Shown: in pieces, positions 28,123 to 36,599 of the stretch | How positions within the stretch are numbered: the stretch's first letter is position 1 | Layout: each line of letters opens with the position of its first letter | Assembly: GCF_016587355.1 (NCBI RefSeq) | Contig: NZ_BNJF01000004.1 | Span: 744,001-808,000 of the forward strand | Direction: 5' to 3' | Length of the DNA stretch: 64,000 nucleotides | Source: Ktedonospora formicarum | GTDB taxonomy: Bacteria; Chloroflexota; Ktedonobacteria; Ktedonobacterales; Ktedonobacteraceae | Made by a program: the position numbers and the translations under genes | Notes under the pieces: model-generated | What the model was told of the DNA's origin: nothing | The model's database searches: none | What the model saw: only the letters and a program-made list of their open reading frames with translations

Positions 28123-28375
28123 AGCTTTCAGACTCTTGCGAGCGTTCCCATTTCCGCAGGCCAAGTCTGGAACTTGTAGTGACGCTCATCTGTTACGCTT
28201 ATCTGATAGCTAGCAAAGACCAAAATACGCTGGTAGTTCCGCCATCAACGCGTCCTCCAAGGAAGGCAGATACATATGAGAGAACCATTGCGGATTCCTA
28301 AGTACCAGCCTATCTCGAATGACCTGCCCAAAGAGAATTGCATCAATGTTATCCCATTTCATGCTCGGAACCCGC

Positions 28376-29800
28376 TTATGGCTTGCGACGCTCTGGTGCC
28401 AGGGACGTGGGCAGGTTGGTGACAAAAGATTGCACAAACTCACCGAAGAGGCTGTTGGCCCAGGCGAACCAGGGGCGTGTAAAGTGCTGGGGATCGTCGG
28501 GATGAAAGCTCTCGTGCATATAGCCCGTGTTCGCTGTGGTATTGACCAGTAAGGCCGCTATTTTCTGCTGCTCAGTGGGATCGGTGGTGGTCAGGCCACT
28601 CATGCTGAGTGCGATGGGCCAGATGTAACCGTTGGGAGTATGGGGGCTACCAATGCCGTAAGCGTATTTGCCTTCATAGTAATAAGGATTGTCGCTACTG
28701 AGCACGAAGCGGCGCGTATTCTGGTAGAGCGCGTCATCCATGGGGCGATATCCAAGATAGGGGATGGAGAGCAGGCTCGGTACGTTGGCATCATCCATGA
28801 GATTATAGTTGCCATAGCCGTCCGTTTCGTAGGCATAGATGCGTCCGTAGCGCGGATGCTCGACAATTCCATAGGTCTCTATTGCGGACTCGATCTCTTG
28901 GCAGAGCGCCTCGGCTTCCTGTGCCAGCGACTCATCCTGATACTGTATACGTGCAATCTCGCTGGCGTAACCAAGCACCACGACGGCGAACATGTTCGCG
29001 GGAATAAGGTAGCCGTACTTGCAGGCATCATCGCTTGGCCGAAAGCCCGACCAGACCATACCCGTATAGGGGGTAGGCGTGCCACGTCCTTTACGTGGTA
29101 AGGTATCAGACGGTAAAAGTGGATCAGGGCGCTCAAAAGTATATGAGGAGCGTGTATCATGATGCTGCTCTATACGCATAATTTCAACAACCTTGCGCAA
29201 CATCGTGTGCACGCTCTCATTAAAAATGCTCATATCGCCTGTATGTTGCCAGTAGCGATAGCAAAGCTTAATAGGATAACAGAGTGAGTCGAGTTCGAAC
29301 TTGCGCTCCCACACCCAGAGGCCTGCTGGTGGCTGATCGCCTTTATGTCCCTGTCCATTTGGTTCACGATTGAAAGCATTTGCATAAGGATCGAGCAAGA
29401 TGTATTGTGCCTGTCGCTGGATCAGTCCGCGCAGCATACGCTGTAAAGCCTGATCCTCTTTCGCGAGGTGAATATAGGGATTGACCTGGGCCGAGGAGTC
29501 CCGTAGCCACATGGCGGGGATGTCGCCTGTCACCACAAATGTCGTTCCATCTTCAAGCAATTCAACGGTGGTTGTCAGGGTATTGGGATAGCACTGTGTG
29601 AACATCTCGTGTAGTCGAGACGGATAGGCGGATGGCAAAACCTGATCAAGCCTCTCAAGCTTTTGAGTCACATCGTCGATCAATGCCGCAATCGCTGGAT
29701 ATTGATACACGTTCCGTGGGTTTCCTTCCTCATGAAATAGGGGATGGAGCGCTATACATGATAAAACTCTTCCACTTGCCCGCACAGGTGACTGGCTCAT
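28376..29800 (-). CDS. GH125 exo-alpha-1,6-mannosidase
   Basis: This is about 474 residues, a metal-independent (alpha/alpha)6-barrel mannosidase. GH125 signatures are VTGDIPAMWLRDSSAQVNPY near the N-terminus, the central WSGFRPSDDACKYGYLIPAN with the likely general acid Asp, LMDDANVPSLLSIPYLGY, and GYMHESFHPDDPQHFTRPWF, which includes the likely base Glu. No signal peptide is evident, so it probably acts on imported oligomannosides. The start is uncertain: the ATG at 29798-29800 lacks a clear ribosome site, and a hairpin (29791-29818) covers the region. It is the last gene of the mannan operon, directly behind GH76. Confidence 0.92.
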   Translation of the reverse strand: MSQSPVRASGRVLSCIALHPLFHEEGNPRNVYQYPAIAALIDDVTQKLERLDQVLPSAYPSRLHEMFTQCYPNTLTTTVELLEDGTTFVVTGDIPAMWLRDSSAQVNPYIHLAKEDQALQRMLRGLIQRQAQYILLDPYANAFNREPNGQGHKGDQPPAGLWVWERKFELDSLCYPIKLCYRYWQHTGDMSIFNESVHTMLRKVVEIMRIEQHHDTRSSYTFERPDPLLPSDTLPRKGRGTPTPYTGMVWSGFRPSDDACKYGYLIPANMFAVVVLGYASEIARIQYQDESLAQEAEALCQEIESAIETYGIVEHPRYGRIYAYETDGYGNYNLMDDANVPSLLSIPYLGYRPMDDALYQNTRRFVLSSDNPYYYEGKYAYGIGSPHTPNGYIWPIALSMSGLTTTDPTEQQKIAALLVNTTANTGYMHESFHPDDPQHFTRPWFAWANSLFGEFVQSFVTNLPTSLAPERRKP

Positions 29801-29818
29801 GCTTATAAGAGAGCCAGT
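29791..29818 (-). repeat. Hairpin between GH76 and GH125
   Basis: ACTGGCTC and GAGCCAGT form an 8-bp stem with a 12-base loop at the junction of the two glycosidase genes. It may stabilise or attenuate the message. Confidence 0.4.
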
Positions 29819-29837
29819 CACCGCCGTTTAAGATGCG

Positions 29838-31354
29838 CTAGCTCGCGTACACCTCCAATTCGTAGATACGTGCCGCGATAAAGTTGGGGTCGCTCTGCGG
29901 ATTGGTGATGTTCAGTTTGACGTAGCGGGCGCTCGTCGTAGCGATGGGATGGGTCGTGATACTGGCCGTATTGCCCGTTACCATTACGACTGTGCTCCAA
30001 CTTGAGCCATTTGTACTCAGTTGAAGCGTGAAGTCCCTGGTATTCCAGGCTGTATTTTCTCCTCCTCCCCCGCGTGCTTGATGGTAAAGCTGCTGATTGC
30101 ATAACTTGAACCTAGATCAATTTGTAACCAGTACTGCCCATTAGTGGCGCCAGAGCACCATTTACTATTGTTGGTCACGCTACCATCGACCGCCTTATTG
30201 GGTGTCTCGGAGGCGGTACAGGAACCATTGGCAGTGGCTGGCCTGTTCAGCGCGACATTGCTTGTTGTGCTAAAGGGGATAGCCGCGTTCAGCGCATCCT
30301 GGGCCGAGCTCTGCCGCGTGGCGTCCGCACTATCGAAGGGACCATACCACAACAAACCTAACTGGCTAGAGCTATTGCGGTTATTGTTCCAGATCGAGTC
30401 CGCATTTTGCGTGATAAAGCTCTTATATGCCTGCTTGTTCTCCGTTTCGTAGAGATAGGACAGGTTGCGCATAAAGATGCCCTTGAACTGCGGACCATCT
30501 CCGCCACAGTTTGAGGGTTCACAGGGCTCCTTGAGAATGCCATTTCTTGTCAATGTACTGGTCGCAGCGTCGGCGATGGCCTCCGCTTCAGTGAGATAGG
30601 ATGCTGTATTTGTGATCTTGTACATATCGACCAGACCACCCAGAATCACCCCCTGATTGTAGGTCCAGGTGGTTTGTCCATTGTTGTGACATGAGCTATC
30701 CAGACCATCATTGACAAGATTCGATCCATTTATCATGCCGCTATTATTGAACCAGCCCCATTCGCGATTTGCCCAATCGATATAGCTACCGCTACCGCTA
30801 TCGCCAGGAGTGCGCTGGTGCAGCTTCGCCGCGAGCGCGAGGAACAGCTCGTTGGGAATCGCGTTCTTGTATGTGCGACTCTTGCTCCACCATACGCCGC
30901 CTCCACAGGTGCTATCCCAGCCGCCAGCCATATCCGAGAAAATGGTCTTTGCCATGCTCAGGTAGCGACTGTCGCCTGTGAGGTCATACGCTTTGACCCA
31001 GGTCAAGGCCCACCAGCCCTCATCATCATAATAGTCGTTCAAAAAATTTCCGCTTGCGTTCTTGCTATAGGTTGTCGAGATGTCGCTGGTATACGCTGTG
31101 GAGCCTGCGCGCGCCGAGTAGTCGATGATAGTTCCTAGCGCGTTCGCTGAGTTCCACCAGCCGATACCATTGAAAAGCCCATTTGAGCTGTTGTACCAGC
31201 TTTGTAGGACGGAGGCGCTGGCATCGGCGTAAGAGTGATAATTACCCGCTGCCTTCGCCTGGCGTGGTGTCAGAGCAAATCCTATGCTCGTGACAAGCAT
31301 ACAGACAAGGAGAGCGATACTCATGATATGGCCGCGAAAACGTTGCGTAGACAT
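29838..31354 (-). CDS. Secreted GH76 endo-alpha-1,6-mannanase with C-terminal CBM32, one-base frameshift
   Basis: The start MSTQRFRGHIMSIAL (ATG at 31352-31354, AAGGGAG seven bases upstream) gives a signal peptide ending in RQAKAA; the longer frame to 31480 is unlikely. The GH76 domain has the paired catalytic Asp residues in NDYYDDEGWWALTWVKAYD and further motifs GGGVWWSKSRTYKNAIPNEL and WTYNQGVILGGLVD. A CBM32/F5-8C domain starts at SNVALNRPATANGSC. As sequenced it breaks after ISSFTIKHAG at a C5 run (30067-30071, plus strand). Adding one base continues it as GGGENTAWNTRDFTLQLSTN through RYVKLNITNP to a stop at 29838. It cuts the alpha-1,6 backbone of yeast-type mannan outside the cell. Confidence 0.9.
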
Positions 31355-31466
31355 GCCAAACTCCCTTGTTGGTGTCAATAAAGAACGGCAAAGTTTGTAG
31401 GCGCTCATGTGTTCGTCGGGGTTTCTGGTTCGTGACGTTCGTTCGTCTCTGTAGCAGGAAGGAGAG

Positions 31467-31495
31467 GTCCGGCTTTCCATCCAAAGAGGCCGGAC
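31467..31495 (-). promoter_or_regulatory. Intergenic hairpin between binding protein and GH76
   Basis: GTCCGGC and GCCGGAC pair around a 15-base loop, 20 bases after the binding-protein stop codon. It has no strong T-run. It is likely an mRNA stabiliser or attenuator that raises binding-protein expression over the distal genes. Confidence 0.4.
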
Positions 31496-31514
31496 GTTCC
31501 CCGCAGAGAGCTTA

Positions 31515-32816
31515 TTAGCTCTGCTTAATGAGATCGTTCAGCTGCTGAACCATCTGCTGCGTGCCGCTATCAAGCGGTTTCTTGCCAAGCAGGACATCGT
31601 TCCAGTTGGCGGTAATGATATCGCCAGCCTTGGCGGACCAGGGGGATATAAAGCGGATGCCCACTTTCTTCTCCGTATTCAGGGAATAGTTCACCGAGTC
31701 CGCGACATCACTTAGACCATTCGTTTTCAGCGTATCGAAGTAGGGTGTGGAGGAAGGCACATAGGCTGGTGGCGCGACTGGCGAGCCGGGAAGAACGGTC
31801 TCCCAGGCCGTTGAGGCCAGGAACTGCATCACCTTCCAGGTAGTATCGGGATTCTTGACATAGGTTGGCGAACTGATGCCAACGGCGTCATAAATCGTCA
31901 CGCTGTCCTTGACCTGGGGCAGAGGCGCGAAGCCATACTTGAAGCCTGGCTTGGCTTGCAAGAAGCCCGGCGCGAACCACTGACCGCCATAGAACATTGG
32001 AATCTTGCCCGCCGCGAAGCCTTCCTGCTCGCTATCGGTCGCGTAACCTGGAGGTGTCACCCAACCATTCTGGGTAGCATCGGCAATCATTTTGGCGCAC
32101 TGCAAGAACTCCGGGCTGGCAGTTACGCTGGTGGGGTTGAGGATCTTATCCTCAAATGGCGTGCCGCCAGCGGAAACCGCGCAGTTGTTGACCGAGAAGG
32201 GATCAGCAGGTGGGCTCCACAGGCCATAGCGCGTGACCTTGTTCCCACTTTTCTGCGTCAAAACCTGGGCATCGTGGAACATCTCTTCATACGTCCAGCG
32301 AGCCTTGGGCAGTGGAAGCCCCGCCTGTTTGAAGAGATCTTCGTTATACCAGACACCATAGGTGTTCATCAATGTAGGCAGGCCGTAAAGCTTGTTGCTA
32401 GTTTTCCAGTTCTCAAGTGAGTTGGGCGCGAACTTCGTCATGTCGATGCTATTGGAGGAACCGTTGGCCTTGCTGTTCCAGTCGTAGAGGAGACCCTGCG
32501 CGCCATACTGCTGCTCGGTATCATTCCCGGCCCAGAAGATGTCAGGCAACTTCTTCGCCAGCACCAGCGAACTGAGCTTCTGCCCATAGTCGCTATTGGG
32601 CGAGGGAATGCGCTCAACCTTGATGTCAGGATTCTGCTGCATGAACTTCTTGAGCGCCTCATCAATAAGCTTGTTGGTGTCGTTACTTTCCCAGGTCATG
32701 ATGGTGACCGTGTTATCACTACTGCTGCCAGAGCCCCCGCAGGCCGCGATGCTCAACAGCAAGAGTAGCGAGAGCAGCAAGACCAGCAATGTCTTGAAAG
32801 ACCTTCGTTTGGTCAT
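31515..32816 (-). CDS. Sugar ABC transporter, lipoprotein solute-binding protein
   Basis: This 433-residue family 1 binding protein starts at the ATG preceded by AAGGAG (32814-32816). The lipobox LLSIAACGGSG sets the lipidated Cys at about residue 26. Typical motifs are VTIMTWESNDTNKLIDEALK, FMQQNPDIKVERIPSPNSDY, LPDIFWAGNDTEQQYGAQGL and LPTLMNTYGVWYNEDLFKQA. It captures oligosaccharides at the membrane for the two permeases upstream. It has its own promoter with a perfect LacI-type operator at 32887-32900. In this context the ligand is probably mannan oligosaccharide (inference). No ATPase gene is in the locus, so a shared MsmX-like ATPase is likely encoded elsewhere. Confidence 0.93.
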   Translation of the reverse strand: MTKRRSFKTLLVLLLSLLLLLSIAACGGSGSSSDNTVTIMTWESNDTNKLIDEALKKFMQQNPDIKVERIPSPNSDYGQKLSSLVLAKKLPDIFWAGNDTEQQYGAQGLLYDWNSKANGSSNSIDMTKFAPNSLENWKTSNKLYGLPTLMNTYGVWYNEDLFKQAGLPLPKARWTYEEMFHDAQVLTQKSGNKVTRYGLWSPPADPFSVNNCAVSAGGTPFEDKILNPTSVTASPEFLQCAKMIADATQNGWVTPPGYATDSEQEGFAAGKIPMFYGGQWFAPGFLQAKPGFKYGFAPLPQVKDSVTIYDAVGISSPTYVKNPDTTWKVMQFLASTAWETVLPGSPVAPPAYVPSSTPYFDTLKTNGLSDVADSVNYSLNTEKKVGIRFISPWSAKAGDIITANWNDVLLGKKPLDSGTQQMVQQLNDLIKQS

Positions 32817-32886
32817 CTTAATACTCCTTTGTGGGTAGAAATAGAGGTTGCCGTGAAGTATATCTATATATCGCTTCAACCGATAA

Positions 32887-32900
32887 AGACAACGTTGTCT
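32887..32900 (-). promoter_or_regulatory. LacI-type operator before the binding protein gene
   Basis: AGACAACGTTGTCT is a perfect palindrome, 70 bases upstream of the start codon. It has the same core as the operators near the LacI gene and the second GH76 gene. Confidence 0.8.
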
Positions 32901-32940
32901 TCTCAATCAAAGCGGAGAGGGGTACGTGATATTTCGAGTG

Positions 32941-33846
32941 TTACTTCTCCCGCGCGGAATTGCCGAGTGATCCCAAACCCTGCATAAAGTAGCGCTGGGC
33001 GATAAAGAAGATAATCAACGGCGGCAGCATATACAGCAGGTTGGACGCCATGTAGTAGTTCCACTTTGTGGTCGCGACTCCCGCGAAGGAGCCAGCAAAG
33101 GTTGCCATACCAAGCGATAGTGTCCACTTGCTATCAGTGTAGAGATAGACCAGGGGATTGAGATAATCATTCCATGACGCTGTGAAGGACATGATGATCA
33201 TCGTAATCCAGACCGGGCGTGTCAGCGGGACCATGATGCGTGTGAAGATTGTCCAGTGGCTCGCGCCATCGATGCGCGCAGCCTCGTCGAGTGAGGTCGG
33301 GATGCTCATATAATACTGGCGTGCCAGAAAGATATAGAATGGATTCCCAAAGAACGCTGGCGCGATGAGTGGGAACCAGGTATCATACCAGCCAATGTCG
33401 GAATACAGGTGGAACAGCGGAATCAGGCCGACAATGCCAGGGAGCATCATACTTCCCACGAACAGATAGAACCAGAGTTTGCGTCCAGGGAAGCGAATAC
33501 GTGAGAGTCCATAGCCCACAAGCATCGAGCTCATGACCGAGCCAAGTGTGTTCACGATGCTAATAGTGGCGGTATTGAGGAAAAGTTGACCAAAATTGAT
33601 ACTCTGTGCGCCCAGAAGAAAGTTCTCGAGATGAAACTCCTTTGGCCAGAACTCCGGCGGAATCTTGTAGATGTCGTTATTGCTCTTCAAAGCAATAGTA
33701 ATCATCCACAGAAGGGGAAACAGCATGGCAATGCTCAGGCCGATAACCACGATGTACCAGAGAGTATTGCCAGCAAGCTTCGCGGGCATGACGCCCTTCT
33801 TTGGAGCAGGTGTCACTTCGTTGGTCTTACCAATGCTCAAACTCAT
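32941..33846 (-). CDS. Sugar ABC transporter permease, MalG type
   Basis: This is a 301-residue inner-membrane permease with about six helices. The EAA loop that contacts the ATPase is visible as PTSLDEAARIDGASHWTIFT followed by RIMVPLTRPVW. The N-terminus, with a helix at LWYIVVIGLSIAMLFPLLWM, and the ending IAQRYFMQGLG are typical of the MalG/carbohydrate-uptake-1 family. It is second in the operon, 31 bases after the MalF-type gene. Confidence 0.93.
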   Translation of the reverse strand: MSLSIGKTNEVTPAPKKGVMPAKLAGNTLWYIVVIGLSIAMLFPLLWMITIALKSNNDIYKIPPEFWPKEFHLENFLLGAQSINFGQLFLNTATISIVNTLGSVMSSMLVGYGLSRIRFPGRKLWFYLFVGSMMLPGIVGLIPLFHLYSDIGWYDTWFPLIAPAFFGNPFYIFLARQYYMSIPTSLDEAARIDGASHWTIFTRIMVPLTRPVWITMIIMSFTASWNDYLNPLVYLYTDSKWTLSLGMATFAGSFAGVATTKWNYYMASNLLYMLPPLIIFFIAQRYFMQGLGSLGNSAREK

Positions 33847-33877
33847 ATCTGCAACCTCTTTTGCGTGCGAAACCTTC

Positions 33878-34879
33878 TTAATCTATAGAGCTATCCTCAT
33901 AGACCCACATCGATGATAAGCGGAAAGTAAAGATCGTTACCACCATGATGATGATGAAGAGGACCCAGACCTGCGCCGTGGCATAGCCAAGTTGCGGGAA
34001 CTGGCTCACACTGCCAAATCCAATGTGATAGATGTGTACCATCAATACTTCAGTTGTGAAGCCAGCAGGTGAGGAGAGGATATTGAACTGGTTGAACGCC
34101 TGTAATGCGCCAATGATCTGGAGGACAAGCTGCAAGAAGATGATCGGGCTGATCATTGGCAGCGTGGTGTGCAAAAAAAGCCTGATTGGGCCTGCGCCAT
34201 CAATCTGTGCCGCCTCTTGTATCTCCTTGGGCACGGCCTGAAGTCCCGCAAGGAAGATAATCATGGTGCTACCAATGCCCCAGAGACCGACAATAACGAT
34301 GGAGGGCATCGCCATAGTATAGCTTGAAAGCCAGCTACTTGTTGGCAGATGCAGGAAATCCAGTGCCTCATTCGCCAGGCCGTATTGAGGATTGTAGATG
34401 AATTTCCATAACGTCAATGTGGCAACGGATGGCAATACCGCTGGCAGGTAGAGCGCGGTACGAAAGAGTTTGATACCGGGCAGGTTCCGATTGAGCAATA
34501 CCGCTAATAACAGACCGACAATGAGCGACGAGGGAACGCTGAGCAGGGCGAAGAGCGCGGTCGCTTTCAGCGTAGGCACAAACGATGGGTCTTTGGTGAA
34601 CATGTAGACAAAGTTTTGTAAACCCACAAAGACCGGGTCAGCTACTCCATCCCATTTTGTGAGCGAGTAATAGACTGACATGACCATTGGATAGAGGACA
34701 AATACCGTGAAACCGATAATTGATGGGAGGATAAATAGATACCCTATCAGCGCTTCTCGCCGATTCCAGCGCTTGCGACGCATGGCACTCTTTCTGTTAC
34801 CCTGTTCCCACGAGAGATTCTTGTCTGGTTGCTTCGTTGCAACATCGCTTTCACTAACACTCATCTCCAAGTTCATCAC
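33878..34879 (-). CDS. Sugar ABC transporter permease, MalF type
   Basis: This 333-residue permease (a start up to six codons later, at MSVSESDV, is possible) has helices including IGYLFILPSIIGFTVFVLYP. It carries the EAA loop VPKEIQEAAQIDGAGPIRLF followed by HTTLPMISPIIF. It pairs with the MalG-type permease to form the channel. It is the first gene of the minus-strand mannan operon, and a cluster of four LacI-type operators stands upstream (34976-35108). Confidence 0.93.
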   Translation of the reverse strand: MMNLEMSVSESDVATKQPDKNLSWEQGNRKSAMRRKRWNRREALIGYLFILPSIIGFTVFVLYPMVMSVYYSLTKWDGVADPVFVGLQNFVYMFTKDPSFVPTLKATALFALLSVPSSLIVGLLLAVLLNRNLPGIKLFRTALYLPAVLPSVATLTLWKFIYNPQYGLANEALDFLHLPTSSWLSSYTMAMPSIVIVGLWGIGSTMIIFLAGLQAVPKEIQEAAQIDGAGPIRLFLHTTLPMISPIIFLQLVLQIIGALQAFNQFNILSSPAGFTTEVLMVHIYHIGFGSVSQFPQLGYATAQVWVLFIIIMVVTIFTFRLSSMWVYEDSSID

Positions 34880-34975
34880 CTCTTCCTTTAGCGTGACAAT
34901 TGCTTGCAGGTGTATCGTGCGTTGACCACCTCGATGCTTTACACATAGTTGGCCTTTTGCTTTACTAGTCGAATA

Positions 34976-35108
34976 ATGACAACGATGTCATTCAAAGTTT
35001 ATGTTTTATCAATAAGTCTTGACAACGATGTCATTCAAAGTTTATGTTTTATCAATAAGTCTTGACAACGATGTCATCACTGTACCATAGCGATGACATC
35101 GTTGTCAA
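34976..35108. promoter_or_regulatory. Cluster of four LacI-type operators with a 43-bp tandem repeat
   Basis: Operators are at 34976-34991 (ATGACAACGATGTCAT), 35019-35034, 35062-35077 (both TTGACAACGATGTCAT) and 35093-35108 (ATGACATCGTTGTCAA). The first three are spaced exactly 43 bases apart because a 43-base unit is tandemly repeated about 2.3 times. They lie between the divergent permease operon and the LacI gene and should control the permease promoter and possibly LacI itself. Confidence 0.85.
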
Positions 35109-35355
35109 GCAAAAATAGACGACAAAATGGAGCCTTCTCTACATCGCCCCTAATAGTTGCCTCGACCCGCTGTGCAGGACTTTGTGGCAGGGCGAGAGCA
35201 GAATTTAGAAGATGCTGCATGGTGCACTGTGTGCAAAGCCGTGAAGTGTAGGAAGTTGTATAATGACGTTCATTGGAAGAGATACAATTTCAAATTGTCT
35301 GGAGGATTACGCGGTGAATAGTGAGCATAAGGGGTTCCGTCCACTGGAGGACTTC

Positions 35356-36423
35356 ATGGCAGATGCTGAGGACAATACGCAATCTATCGCTGCGGACCAG
35401 CACGATGCTGAGTCAGGCAAGTTGCGCCCAACGATGCAGGATGTCGCGGAAGCCGCAGGCGTTAGCCTGAAGACGGTTTCACGTGTGGTGAATAAAGAAC
35501 CAAGTGTGACTGAGGCGACTCGTAAACGCGTTGAGGATGTCATCAAGTCGTTAGGCTTTCGGCGCAATGACCTGGCCCGTAACCTGCGGCAGGGTCAGAC
35601 CTCTTCAACGATTGGCCTGGTTATTGAAGACATTGCCAACCCTTTCTATTCGCAGTTGGCGCATGGGGTTGAGTCGGTCGCCCGGCGCTATAACCATATG
35701 CTTATCATTAGCAATTCCGGCGAGGACCCTCTACGCGAGCGCGAGCAAGTCAATGCCTTGCTCCTGCGACGCGTATCGGGCTTACTTATCGTGCCCGCTG
35801 GGGCGGATCATTCCTACCTGACCAGTGAGATGCGCCTGGGTACGCCAGTCATCTTTCTGGATCGTCCTCCCGAGAACCTGAATGTGGATGCTATTTTGCT
35901 CGATAGCTACGGCGGCTCTTACACAGCGATGGAACATCTTCTGCGCCAGGGGCATAGACGCATTGGCCTGATCTGTGGAGACCCATCAGTCCATACTGGT
36001 GCGGGCCGCGTCGCCGCGTATCGGAGAGCCATGACTGACTGGGGGCTTGGCCTTATTGAGGACCTGCTCTGTTTCGGCTGCGATGATGCAATAAAAGCGG
36101 AACAGGCAGTATACCGCCTGCTGGCGCTTCCGCAACCTCCGACCGCGATCTTCGCTACCAGCAACCGTATCAGTATCGCGGTCCTACGTGTGCTCTTCTC
36201 GACCACCCATAAAATCGCTTTTATTGGCTTTGATGATTTTGAGATGGCCGATATGCTACCAATTCCCGTAACGGTTATCGCTCATAATCCTACTGAGATG
36301 GGTCGCCAGGCCGCCGAACTGCTTTTCGCTCGCCTCCATGGCGATGAGAGCCCTCCCCAGCGTATTGTCCTGCCCACGAAGCTGATCATACGTAGCTCAA
36401 GCGAGATCAAGCCCGAACGCTAG
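35356..36423 (+). CDS. LacI family transcriptional repressor of the mannan locus
   Basis: This is about 355 residues from the ATG at 35356 (GGAGG five bases upstream); a GTG at 35314, also after GGAGG, would add 14 residues. The HTH with hinge is MQDVAEAAGVSLKTVSRVVN (about 27-46), then ARNLRQGQTSSTIGLVIEDI. The periplasmic-binding-like effector domain includes GLLIVPAGADHSYL, PVIFLDRPPENLNVDAILLD, GHRRIGLICGDPSVHTGAGR and AFIGFDDFEMADML. The sugar effector is probably a mannose oligomer (inference). The ordinary LacI half-site fits the TGACAACG palindromes before the transporter, the binding protein and the downstream GH76. A 32-bp-arm terminator follows. Confidence 0.93.
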   Translation: MADAEDNTQSIAADQHDAESGKLRPTMQDVAEAAGVSLKTVSRVVNKEPSVTEATRKRVEDVIKSLGFRRNDLARNLRQGQTSSTIGLVIEDIANPFYSQLAHGVESVARRYNHMLIISNSGEDPLREREQVNALLLRRVSGLLIVPAGADHSYLTSEMRLGTPVIFLDRPPENLNVDAILLDSYGGSYTAMEHLLRQGHRRIGLICGDPSVHTGAGRVAAYRRAMTDWGLGLIEDLLCFGCDDAIKAEQAVYRLLALPQPPTAIFATSNRISIAVLRVLFSTTHKIAFIGFDDFEMADMLPIPVTVIAHNPTEMGRQAAELLFARLHGDESPPQRIVLPTKLIIRSSSEIKPER

Positions 36424-36487
36424 TACCTGCTTGCAAGTCCGCAGACGCAGATCGCGCGATCTGCGTCTGCGGACTTGCAAGCAGGTA
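36424..36487 (+). terminator. Perfect 64-base palindrome, LacI terminator
   Basis: Two 32-base arms are exactly complementary with no loop beyond the centre GCGC, starting one base after the stop codon. A TCTCATTTTT stretch follows. It is unusually long and perfect for a terminator. Confidence 0.8.
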
Positions 36488-36522
36488 TCTCATTTTTCCC
36501 CCTTGACACCTGAATCACTGAA

Positions 36523-36557
36523 ATGATATCGTTGTCATTGCAAGACAACGTTGTCAT
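36523..36557 (+). promoter_or_regulatory. Two LacI-type operators before the second GH76 gene
   Basis: ATGATATCGTTGTCAT (36523-36538) and AAGACAACGTTGTCAT (36542-36557) stand 43-77 bases before the start codon, next to a TTGACA-like -35 element at about 36503. Confidence 0.8.
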
Positions 36558-36599
36558 CCAGGATGCTGGCAACGTAAGCTCAATTGAGGAGTTCATACA

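Noticed and set aside
28210..28443. 77-codon minus-strand frame at the end of GH125
   Set aside because: Starts inside GH125 and has no ribosome site; possibly remains of a lost downstream gene but unsupported.
34976..35108. Short spaced repeats considered as a CRISPR array
   Set aside because: Repeat units are contiguous 43-base copies with LacI operators and identical spacers; there are no cas genes.
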